DNA from: an uncultured Lactobacillus sp.
GTDB lineage: Bacteria > Bacillota > Bacilli > Lactobacillales > Lactobacillaceae
Length of the DNA: 5,351 nucleotides
NCBI GenBank assembly: GCA_937874695.1
Contig: CALNAJ010000050.1
Coordinates: 1-5,351 of the forward strand
Reading direction: 5' to 3'
The notes beneath the pieces are model-generated. The model did no database searches. It worked only from the letters and a program-made list of their open reading frames with translations, and was not told the DNA's origin. Position numbers and translations under genes: made by a program. Shown piece after piece: positions 1-4,836 of the stretch; within the stretch, counting starts at the first letter, position 1, and the number at the start of each line of letters is the position of its first letter.

Positions 1-66
1 TTTCTATACAATTCAGCAATCTTTTATGCATTTACACAAGATATTTTACGCTCTCGCGTAGACTGA
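1..66 (+). CDS. Possible 3' end of an upstream gene (partial)
   Basis: Reading frame 1 is open from the left edge to a TGA at 64-66 and would encode about 21 residues ending in DILRSRVD. The TGA overlaps the ATG of the next gene (TGATG, 64-68), a typical arrangement for translational coupling. The next gene has no visible Shine-Dalgarno sequence, which fits coupling. The limit is that 66 bases is short and the other two frames are also largely open here, so an open frame alone proves little. No family can be recognised from this tail. Confidence 0.4.
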   Translation, partial: FLYNSAIFYAFTQDILRSRVD

Positions 67-473
67 TGAAAAAGATAACTTGGGGATTACTCGCACTGCT
101 GATTGGCCAACCAATCATCGTTTATATTGGGCAAGCAGCCCTTTTAACGACGATACCAAATCACTATGGTTTATTGGGGACAATCGCTTATACGAGCGAT
201 CCGTACCATTATTTGGCAATGTTTGAAAGTAGGCTCATTCCGGCCCTATTGCTTGCGATTATCCCGCTAAATCGGTATGCGACACCCTTTGTATGGTCAA
301 TGATTCTGAAAGGCACACTCAGTTGGTGGCTCTTTGGGATGAATTGGTTCATTTTGATCAGTTTATTTGTTCAGGCCAGTTGGTTAAGCTGGGGCGTCTT
401 CATTTGGACGCTCGGTGGGGCCATTATCCTGCTTGTCAAATTATTAGGGGCCCTAGGCAGGAACTATCGGTGA
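66..473 (+). CDS. Small hydrophobic membrane protein, unknown function
   Basis: The 135-residue product is strongly hydrophobic, with about four likely membrane segments at residues 5-29, 56-69, 84-103 and 107-128. Short polar stretches separate them, and the third segment is rich in tryptophan. The N-terminus (MKK) and C-terminus (GRNYR) are basic, which would favour both ends on the cytoplasmic side. I do not recognise the family and see no catalytic or binding motif. ATG 66 is the only usual start in this frame, but it lacks a clear Shine-Dalgarno sequence and overlaps a TGA in frame 1, so it is probably translated by coupling to an upstream gene outside the window. It converges on the reductase gene and shares the hairpin terminator at 492-528. 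A membrane role is inferred from hydrophobicity only. Confidence 0.7.
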   Translation: MKKITWGLLALLIGQPIIVYIGQAALLTTIPNHYGLLGTIAYTSDPYHYLAMFESRLIPALLLAIIPLNRYATPFVWSMILKGTLSWWLFGMNWFILISLFVQASWLSWGVFIWTLGGAIILLVKLLGALGRNYR

Positions 474-491
474 GTTAGTCTCGAACGGCAA

Positions 492-528
492 AAAGATACT
501 GTGTAGGCGTCGCCTACACAGTATCTTT
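492..528. terminator. Bidirectional intrinsic terminator between convergent genes
   Basis: This is a perfect 18-bp inverted repeat (arms 492-509 and 511-528) around a single central base, so in RNA the loop must open to three or more bases. It lies between the stop of the membrane-protein gene (473) and the stop of the reductase gene (552 on the minus strand). Read on the minus strand, the stem is followed by a run of five T, a good terminator for the reductase transcript. On the + strand the tail is the weaker CTTTAAATT. Confidence 0.88.
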
Positions 529-551
529 AAATTGGTCAGTTGGTTTAATAA

Positions 552-1901
552 CTAGTCATGGTGTAAAAGTGGTGTCAACATATCAATGATACCCACTGAA
601 GCACTCGGAAAGGCAAAAATCTTCTGACTTAACGTGTTGGCTGAGACGTGATCAGTAATAATCATGGTCAGTAAGTTAATCAAGTCTGGCGCGCCATTAC
701 CATAGATGGAAGCGCCAACAAGGTAATTCTCTTGGTCAAAGATCAGTTGTAGATCAGCATCGACCTCGTTTTGATACTGAAAGGCTAACAGTTTACCGTA
801 TGGCAGTGCTTGAACGTGAAAGTGTTCAGTATCAAGCTTGGCGGCTTCGACAGGGATACCGACTTGTGCGATTCTTGGTAACGTAAAGACGACCGATGGA
901 ATGACCGGATAATCAATCGCGGCCGTACTTCCAAGCAATTGGCCGGCAATGTAGTTAGACTCAAAGGTCGCGGTCGGTGTTAACTTCGGCAAAGTCTTGC
1001 TGATGACATCACCGCTAGCGTAAATGTTGGGAATATTTGTCCGCAAATGGTCGTCGACGACAATGCCGTGCCGATCGGTCTTAATGCCAACTTTCGTTAA
1101 CCCTAAGTGTTCGATGTTTGGAATCCGACCAGTGGCTGCGATGATGTCATCACTCTCAATGGTCAGGCCGTTCTTAGTGGTTGCCAATAATCCCGTGGCG
1201 CTTTTAGTCACTTGGCTAAGGGCTTCACCAAAGTGGAAGTGTACCCCGGCTGCCTGTAAATGTGCAATCATTTTTTCAACGTGCTCTGAATAAAATGCAG
1301 GTAGTGCCCGGTCGGCAAACTCAATAATATGCACTTCAGATCCTAGTAACACAGCCATGTTGGCAAATTCTAACGAGATAATTCCGGCACCAATCAAGGT
1401 CAACCGCTTGGGCATGGTTGGTAGGTCAAGAAAATCACGACTATCATGCATTAGATCAGCGCCCGGAATAGCTAATTTGGCTGGGCGCTGTCCGGTCCCG
1501 ACAACGATGGTATCCGCCGTATACGTGCTGCCGGCCACTTTAACAGTGTGCGTATCAGTCAGTTCGCCATGTCCTGTAATAATCTTAATTCCTAATTGCT
1601 TGAATACGGCCGTCATTTGTACCGATAAGGGTTGAATGACTTGCTGCTTATATGCCATCAACTGTGACCAATCGATACTGGGCGTTGTGTTGACACCAAT
1701 CCCCTGGTATTGTTTGAGCTGTTCGGTCAGCTCGAAGGGGCCGTCTAACAGAATCTTAGCATCACAACCAAAGTTAGTGCATGTCCCGGCGATTGTATCC
1801 TCTTCAATGATTGCTACCTTTTGTTGCGCACGTGCAAGGGTTACTGCAGCGTGCCACGTCGCGTGACCGCTACCGATAAAAATTGTGTCATAATCTGCCA
1901 T
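552..1901 (-). CDS. FAD/NAD(P)-dependent disulfide oxidoreductase with atypical active site
   Basis: The 449-residue protein is a class I pyridine nucleotide-disulfide oxidoreductase (glutathione reductase, lipoamide dehydrogenase, MerA and RclA superfamily), presumably a soluble homodimer. The N-terminal FAD site starts GSGHATWHAA (from residue 10). The redox-active disulfide is CTNFGC (Cys41/Cys46). The dinucleotide fold is GAGIISLEFA (171-180), and Glu194 at the end of its second strand suggests NADH preference. AATGRIPN (255-262) and the second FAD motif NIYASGDV (292-299) precede the dimerisation domain (about 334-449). Oddities are DAK after Cys46 where the family usually has PSK or PTK, and FAFPSASV (429-436) where the family has HxHPTxSE, so the catalytic His-Glu pair is missing. 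The substrate is therefore unknown; glutathione or lipoamide reductase is not supported. The start is fixed by AGGAGG at 1910-1915, eight bases before ATG. It lies downstream of the OhrR-type repressor and probably belongs to its regulon. Confidence 0.93.
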   Translation of the reverse strand: MADYDTIFIGSGHATWHAAVTLARAQQKVAIIEEDTIAGTCTNFGCDAKILLDGPFELTEQLKQYQGIGVNTTPSIDWSQLMAYKQQVIQPLSVQMTAVFKQLGIKIITGHGELTDTHTVKVAGSTYTADTIVVGTGQRPAKLAIPGADLMHDSRDFLDLPTMPKRLTLIGAGIISLEFANMAVLLGSEVHIIEFADRALPAFYSEHVEKMIAHLQAAGVHFHFGEALSQVTKSATGLLATTKNGLTIESDDIIAATGRIPNIEHLGLTKVGIKTDRHGIVVDDHLRTNIPNIYASGDVISKTLPKLTPTATFESNYIAGQLLGSTAAIDYPVIPSVVFTLPRIAQVGIPVEAAKLDTEHFHVQALPYGKLLAFQYQNEVDADLQLIFDQENYLVGASIYGNGAPDLINLLTMIITDHVSANTLSQKIFAFPSASVGIIDMLTPLLHHD

Positions 1902-1909
1902 TAAAGATT

Positions 1910-1915
1910 CCTCCT
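1910..1915 (-). promoter_or_regulatory. Consensus ribosome binding site of the reductase gene
   Basis: The minus strand reads AGGAGG, eight bases upstream of the ATG whose first base is 1901. It is a full match to the Shine-Dalgarno core, decides this start, and predicts efficient translation. Confidence 0.9.
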
Positions 1916-1926
1916 AAATTTATAAT

Positions 1927-1944
1927 TCAGTCGCGCACGATTTA
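1927..1944. promoter_or_regulatory. Putative OhrR-type operator in the repressor-reductase gap
   Basis: The + strand reads TCAGTCGCGCACGATTTA, an imperfect palindrome. It matches the complement of the palindrome in front of the repressor (2419-2436) at 15 of 18 positions. It ends 11 bases before the reductase Shine-Dalgarno. A promoter at this site is not clear: TATAAA at 1919-1924 is possible as a -10 but would place the transcript start almost on the ribosome binding site. The site may instead act on read-through from the repressor promoter or support looping with the first site. Binding is inferred from the repeat. Confidence 0.65.
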
Positions 1945-1966
1945 AACAGCCAATAAAAAGGTCCAT

Positions 1967-2404
1967 CTAGGCCAAATCTTGTGATAATGCAGTAATGATC
2001 TTCTGGTTCAAGGCCAAAGCCTGCTGATATTCATCGATGGTCAGATGGTAGCGACTGATACAAGTTGCAATCGCGGCTTCGATTGGTGCTTGTTGTTGCT
2101 TGCCTTGAGTTGTGAGATGAATAACCAATTGACGCCGATCCGTTGCTGGGCGCTCCCGTTGCAACCACCCGGCGTCTTCCATACGCCGCAAAAGTGGTGT
2201 CAGAGTGTTGCTACTTAAACGCAGAACTTGACCCAATTCGTGTAGTGACTGGTCGTCGCGTTCCCACAATGCCATTAGTACGAGATATTGTGCGTAAGTC
2301 AGCTTGAATGGCGTTAATGTTTCGACATAAAATTTGTTAAATAACCGATTGGCATTGTATATGCTAAAACAAAGTTGATTTGCTAGGTCAATTTCTAGTG
2401 TCAT
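1967..2404 (-). CDS. OhrR-type MarR-family redox-sensing repressor
   Basis: The 145-residue protein is a MarR-family winged-helix regulator, expected to bind DNA as a dimer. Its N-terminus (LANQLCFSIYNANRLFNKFY) matches the OhrR subfamily of organic-peroxide sensors. Cys12 aligns with the peroxidatic Cys15 of Bacillus subtilis OhrR, and Tyr16, Tyr26 and Tyr37 align with its Tyr19, Tyr29 and Tyr40, which hydrogen-bond that cysteine. The winged helix-turn-helix covers about residues 53-99 (LSSNTLTPLLRRME, then a wing with DRRQLVIHLT). A second Cys115 is close to the place of the resolving cysteine of two-Cys OhrR proteins such as that of Xanthomonas. ATG 2404 is chosen because it has the Shine-Dalgarno AGGGGG at 2412-2417 and gives the family N-terminus; the longer frame back to TTG 2470 would run through the promoter. 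The reductase follows on the same strand 65 bases later. No ohr peroxidase gene lies in the window, so the reductase is the likely target. Confidence 0.92.
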   Translation of the reverse strand: MTLEIDLANQLCFSIYNANRLFNKFYVETLTPFKLTYAQYLVLMALWERDDQSLHELGQVLRLSSNTLTPLLRRMEDAGWLQRERPATDRRQLVIHLTTQGKQQQAPIEAAIATCISRYHLTIDEYQQALALNQKIITALSQDLA

Positions 2405-2411
2405 GCAGATT

Positions 2412-2417
2412 CCCCCT
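2412..2417 (-). promoter_or_regulatory. Ribosome binding site that fixes the repressor start
   Basis: The minus strand reads AAAGGGGG ending seven bases before ATG 2404. This supports the internal ATG over the upstream TTG at 2470 and makes the protein the usual OhrR length. Confidence 0.8.
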
Positions 2418-2418
2418 T

Positions 2419-2436
2419 TCAATCGTGTGCGATTGA
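2419..2436. promoter_or_regulatory. Putative autoregulatory operator of the OhrR-type repressor
   Basis: The + strand reads TCAATCGTGTGCGATTGA: perfect 7-bp arms (2419-2425 and 2430-2436) around a 4-bp spacer. It begins five bases downstream of the -10 box and so covers the expected transcription start, a classic position for repression. The same motif recurs at 1927-1944. MarR/OhrR dimers typically bind palindromes of about this size. The assignment to this repressor is inferred from position and recurrence. Confidence 0.78.
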
Positions 2437-2441
2437 TTAAT

Positions 2442-2470
2442 AGTATAAGCCCCTTTCTTAACAAAAACAA
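2442..2470 (-). promoter_or_regulatory. Promoter of the repressor-reductase unit
   Basis: On the minus strand, a -35 box TTGTTT (2465-2470) and a -10 box TATACT (2442-2447) are separated by 17 bases. The -10 box is a good match and the -35 box is partial. The predicted start near 2435 lies inside the operator at 2419-2436. Confidence 0.65.
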
Positions 2471-2611
2471 GGAGTAGTTCGATTTTTAATGGCACAGCCA
2501 CGAACTTCGGACAATTTTTAATTTTCAAGAACAAGCTGCTTGGGTGGTGTCGTCAATTAGGCAGCGACTTCCGATCTAGTCCTGAGTCAGCGACTTAATC
2601 ATGAGTAAATC
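2471..2611. other. Non-coding stretch between the repressor promoter and the IS6 element
   Basis: This 141-base stretch has no convincing open frame or terminator. It contains a short direct repeat: CAGCGACTT at 2562-2570 and again at 2588-2596, 26 bases apart. It also contains the small palindrome CAAGCTGCTTG at 2532-2542. Nothing here resembles the missing 5' part of rep found beyond the IS, so the two sides of the IS do not belong together. Confidence 0.5.
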
Positions 2612-2629
2612 GGTTCTGTTGCGAAGTTT
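2612..2629 (+). repeat. Left terminal inverted repeat of the IS6 element
   Basis: This 18-bp end, GGTTCTGTTGCGAAGTTT, carries a G at position 2623 where the right end has A when read inward. It is otherwise identical to the right end. Confidence 0.93.
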
Positions 2630-2665
2630 GAAAATCAAACGCGCCCTCTCTGAACTCCAAATATC

Positions 2666-3346
2666 TTAGGCTGTTATTCCCATTAATACCTTGATTTCAG
2701 TAGACACCGAAAAGCCGAAGAGCGTTCCATTTCTTCGGTTCTTTTTATATATTCCTCGAATGGTCTCCATGCCCTTAATCGTGGAAGAGGCTGTACGGAG
2801 ACTTTGATAAAATTTATTTCGTCGTTTAATAGGTCGATGGTCTTGTTCTATTAAATTGTTAAGATACTTCACAGTTCGGTGCTCTGTCTTAGTATATAAA
2901 CCCACACTCTGTAACTTTCTAAAGGCGGAGCCAAGAGAAGGTGCTTTATCGGTCACAATTGCTTTCGGCTCACCAAACTGTTTATGGAGTCGTTTTAAGA
3001 AAGCATAGGCTGCTTGCGTATCCCGTTTCTTTCGTAACCAGATATCTAAGGTTAAGCCGTCCGCATCAATTGCACGATAAAGATAATGCCAACGTCCCTT
3101 AATTTTGATATAGGTTTCGTCCATTTTCCATGAATAGAAGGATTGTCTATTTTTCTTCTTCCAAAGATAATAGAGGACTTTGCTGTACTCTTGCACCCAA
3201 AGATAAATCGTAGTATGACAAACATTTATTCCACGATCATATAACAATTCCTGAACTTCACGATAGCTTAGATTGTAACGCAGGTAGTAACCAACAGCGA
3301 CAATAATGACGTCTTTTTTGAATTGTTTGCCTTTAAAATGATTCAT
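2666..3346 (-). CDS. IS6-family transposase (ISS1/IS1216 type)
   Basis: The 226-residue DDE transposase has the normal full length for ISS1-type elements and no frameshift. The helix-turn-helix lies at about residues 27-52 (SYREVQELLYDRGINV, then CHTTIYLWV). The catalytic residues are Asp76 (KMDETY), Asp133 (VTDKAPS) and Glu167 (NLIEQDHRPIKRR, with Lys174 seven residues on). The C-terminus (GFSVSTEIKVLMGI) is typical. One oddity is Leu49 (codon at 3200-3202), where the family has Arg in TIYRWV; one base change, CGT to CTT, would explain it and it could weaken DNA binding. ATG 3346 is preceded by GAGAGGA about eight bases upstream. The enzyme catalyses replicative fusion of DNA molecules through the terminal repeats. 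Confidence 0.96.
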   Translation of the reverse strand: MNHFKGKQFKKDVIIVAVGYYLRYNLSYREVQELLYDRGINVCHTTIYLWVQEYSKVLYYLWKKKNRQSFYSWKMDETYIKIKGRWHYLYRAIDADGLTLDIWLRKKRDTQAAYAFLKRLHKQFGEPKAIVTDKAPSLGSAFRKLQSVGLYTKTEHRTVKYLNNLIEQDHRPIKRRNKFYQSLRTASSTIKGMETIRGIYKKNRRNGTLFGFSVSTEIKVLMGITA

Positions 3347-3384
3347 TACTCTGTCCTCTCTGTCTTTTTTCTCAATTTTACACT

Positions 3385-3412
3385 AAAATAGATTTTTGGG
3401 AAAACTTTGCAA
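3385..3412 (-). promoter_or_regulatory. Likely IS6 transposase promoter
   Basis: On the minus strand, TTGCAA (3407-3412) inside the terminal repeat and TATTTT (3385-3390) are separated by 16 bases and lie about 40 bases before the start codon. Both boxes are imperfect; TAAAAT slightly downstream is an alternative -10. The assignment rests on position. Confidence 0.45.
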
Positions 3413-3419
3413 CAGAACC
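3402..3419 (-). repeat. Right terminal inverted repeat of the IS6 element
   Basis: Read inward on the minus strand this is GGTTCTGTTGCAAAGTTT, the usual ISS1-type end. It also carries the TTGCAA that probably serves as the -35 box of the transposase promoter. Confidence 0.94.
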
Positions 3420-3665
3420 AATTTTTTGTTATGTTTACTGAATTTGAAATTAAAGGTGAAGCTGAAGAACCTTATGTTGATATTCAGATTTATCCCAAAG
3501 CATTGCACTTGCTAAACGATTTAGAAAGTTGGGTTCGTTATGCCCTAACAGAATTTAGAAATTTAAAAAGCAGTTACGCTAAAACAATGTTTCGTCTAAT
3601 TAAGCAATTTCGAACTGCTGGCTATTCTTATTTCTCTAAAGAAGATTTTCCTCGATTTAAAATTG
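3420..3665 (+). pseudogene. rep: Rep_3-family plasmid initiator, internal fragment (5' end lost)
   Basis: The frame from about 3422 encodes FFVMFTEFEIKG, then PYVDIQIYPKALHLLNDLESW, then RYALTEFRNLKSSYAKTMFRLIKQFRTAGYSYFSKEDF. This is the second half of the first winged-helix domain and the linker of RepB-type initiators of lactobacillus theta-replicating plasmids. Such proteins bind iterons and open the origin. The first third or so of the protein is missing: the IS6 right end abuts at 3419, and the frame reaches back only to a TTG inside that terminal repeat. At the 3' side the frame runs into the IS30 end and stops at TAG 3686-3688. Without its DNA-binding halves it cannot act as an initiator. 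No iteron array is visible in the window. Confidence 0.87.
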
Positions 3666-3676
3666 AAGTGCAACAC
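3666..3676 (+). repeat. Left terminal inverted repeat of the IS30 element
   Basis: AAGTGCAACAC is the exact complement of the right end at 4826-4836. The outer boundary is uncertain by a few bases. Confidence 0.82.
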
Positions 3677-3717
3677 CTGCTCTACTAGACCAGTTCTTTA
3701 TTCAGACTAGTCAAAAA

Positions 3718-3774
3718 GGCCATGAAGACCTATTCTTAATTCACCACAAACAAGAAAGAGGTATCTTCATGACC
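3718..3774 (+). promoter_or_regulatory. Hairpin covering the IS30 transposase start codon
   Basis: CATGAAGA (3721-3728) is the exact complement of TCTTCATG (3764-3771), which contains the ATG start (3769-3771). The stem can extend outward through G3718-G3719 with C3773-C3774, past one mismatch. It can extend inward through C3729-C3730 with G3760-G3761, past a two-base bulge, reaching the end of the ribosome binding site. The loop is about 29 bases. In transcripts reading in from outside the element this would hide the start codon, a known way for insertion sequences to avoid activation by external promoters. A transcript starting inside or after the left arm would escape it. Confidence 0.6.
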
Positions 3775-4794
3775 CGAATTAAGAATATCATATCTAATCA
3801 GTATCACCAACTCAATTTAGCTGAACGTGGTCGAATTGAAGCCCTAAGGGGCTTAGATTGGTCCATCCGCCGGATTGCCAAGGCTCTTCATCGTAATCCC
3901 AGTACGATTTCGCGTGAATTAAGACGGGGGACAACAACACAGATTAACGCTAATACTCGTATCTTCGAACAGTCATATCTGGCGGAAACTGGCGAAGCAG
4001 TTTATCGTAAGCACCGGCTAAACAGCTGTTATCGTGGACTCTTTGATCACTGTCAAACCTTCTGTAATGCTTTGGTTACAGCTTTAAAAGCTCGCCCCAG
4101 AATGCATAGTGTGGATACTTTTGTTCACCAATTCAAGACTAATTACCCAGGAGTTGTCTGTCCCTCAACACCGACGGTGTATCGATACATTGATGACCAG
4201 CGTTTAACTATCCGTAATTCAGACCTACCAGCTAAACTCCGTCGCCGAGTCAAACGTCCCGGAACAAAGCATCACCGAATCAATAAGAAGAATCTGGGCC
4301 ATTCAATCGAAGAGCGTCCCACTGTGGTTCAAGCACGTCAAGATCTTGGACACTGGGAAGGTGACTTGGTCAAAGGTAAACGAGTTGAATCTGAGCCAGC
4401 ATTAATGACTTTGACTGAACGTGTTAGTCGTTTAGAAATCATCGTTAAACTTCCCAATTATCATGCCGACACTTGCTTGAAAGCCCTCCAGAACACCTTA
4501 TATGACTATGGAACTGAGTACTTTAAAACCATTACTTTTGATAACGGTGCCGAGTTCTCAAGCTTGAGCCAAGTGGCGGGAACGGACATCTACTTTGCCC
4601 ATCCTTATTCACCATGGGAACGCGGAACCAATGAGAACACTAACGGCCTTTTGCGCGAGTTCTTCCCGAAGGGTAGATCCTTGGTTTTGGCCTCACTCAT
4701 TGATATTCAGCTGGCTCAGGATACCTTAAACAACCGGCTGCGGCGGTCATTAAACTATCGTTGCCCAGCCGATCTAATGCCTGAACTAGCTTAG
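3769..4794 (+). CDS. IS30-family transposase
   Basis: The 341-residue protein is a full-length IS30-family DDE transposase. The N-terminal helix-turn-helix (about residues 13-55) contains LNLAERGRIEALRG and IAKALHRNPSTISRELRRG, the part that recognises the element ends. The catalytic core shows HWEGDLV (Asp199), TFDNGAEF (Asp258) and the family signature YSPWERGTNENTNGLLR followed by FFPKG, with Glu289. No frameshift or stop is seen, so it is probably active. ATG 3769 has the ribosome binding site GAAAGAGG (3754-3761) seven bases upstream and is partly enclosed in a hairpin (3718-3774). IS30 enzymes typically move through a circle in which the two ends are joined. Confidence 0.96.
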   Translation: MTRIKNIISNQYHQLNLAERGRIEALRGLDWSIRRIAKALHRNPSTISRELRRGTTTQINANTRIFEQSYLAETGEAVYRKHRLNSCYRGLFDHCQTFCNALVTALKARPRMHSVDTFVHQFKTNYPGVVCPSTPTVYRYIDDQRLTIRNSDLPAKLRRRVKRPGTKHHRINKKNLGHSIEERPTVVQARQDLGHWEGDLVKGKRVESEPALMTLTERVSRLEIIVKLPNYHADTCLKALQNTLYDYGTEYFKTITFDNGAEFSSLSQVAGTDIYFAHPYSPWERGTNENTNGLLREFFPKGRSLVLASLIDIQLAQDTLNNRLRRSLNYRCPADLMPELA

Positions 4795-4808
4795 CAACTA
4801 GACCACTT

Positions 4809-4826
4809 CTAAGAATAGATTCTTAG
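4809..4826. terminator. Perfect palindrome after the IS30 transposase gene, possible terminator
   Basis: CTAAGAAT (4809-4816), AG, then ATTCTTAG (4819-4826) form a perfect 8-bp inverted repeat with a 2-base centre. It lies 14 bases past the transposase stop and abuts the right terminal repeat. The stem is AT-rich and no T run follows, so termination would be weak. It could instead be a protein-binding site near the IS end. Confidence 0.4.
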
Positions 4827-4836
4827 TGTTGCACTT
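4826..4836 (-). repeat. Right terminal inverted repeat of the IS30 element
   Basis: GTGTTGCACTT on the + strand is the exact complement of the left end at 3666-3676. It directly follows the palindrome at 4809-4826. Confidence 0.82.

Larger units (their letters stand above)
2612..3419 (-). mobile_element. Complete IS6-family insertion sequence, ISS1/IS1216-like (808 bp)
   Basis: The element is bounded by 18-bp terminal inverted repeats. The left end reads GGTTCTGTTGCGAAGTTT (2612-2629). The right end, read inward on the minus strand, is GGTTCTGTTGCAAAGTTT (3402-3419), so 17 of 18 bases match. The 808-bp length and single transposase agree with ISS1. The eight bases outside the left end (AGTAAATC, 2604-2611) differ from those outside the right end (AATTTTTT, 3420-3427), so there is no target duplication. 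IS6 elements move by replicative cointegrate formation, and recombination between copies leaves exactly this kind of junction between unrelated DNAs. Confidence 0.96.
3666..4836 (+). mobile_element. Complete IS30-family insertion sequence inside rep sequence
   Basis: The element has matching ends AAGTGCAACAC (3666-3676) and GTGTTGCACTT (4826-4836), a perfect 11-bp inverted repeat. Weaker similarity (AAAT) just outside means the true ends may lie a few bases further out. The span of about 1.17 kb with one transposase fits lactobacillus IS30-family elements. No short direct repeat is evident at the edges: the left flank ends AAAATTG and the right flank begins GATTTGAC. This agrees with the two flanking rep pieces not being the two halves of one interrupted gene. 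Confidence 0.87.

Noticed and set aside
293..478. 61-codon + strand frame inside the membrane-protein gene
   Set aside because: It overlaps a better-supported hydrophobic protein, has no ribosome binding site, and its product has no recognisable features.
1024..1866. Three + strand frames (1024-1293, 1357-1635, 1636-1866) opposite the reductase gene
   Set aside because: They lie antisense to a gene with full family motifs, have no ribosome binding sites, and their composition is that of complementary-strand shadows.
2405..2470. N-terminal extension of the repressor from TTG 2470
   Set aside because: The extension would be translated from the -35 box and across the operator; the ATG at 2404 has a strong ribosome binding site and matches the OhrR N-terminus.
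3407..3430. Rep fragment starting at TTG 3407
   Set aside because: This TTG lies inside the terminal repeat of the IS6 element and has no ribosome binding site; the frame is simply open through the junction.
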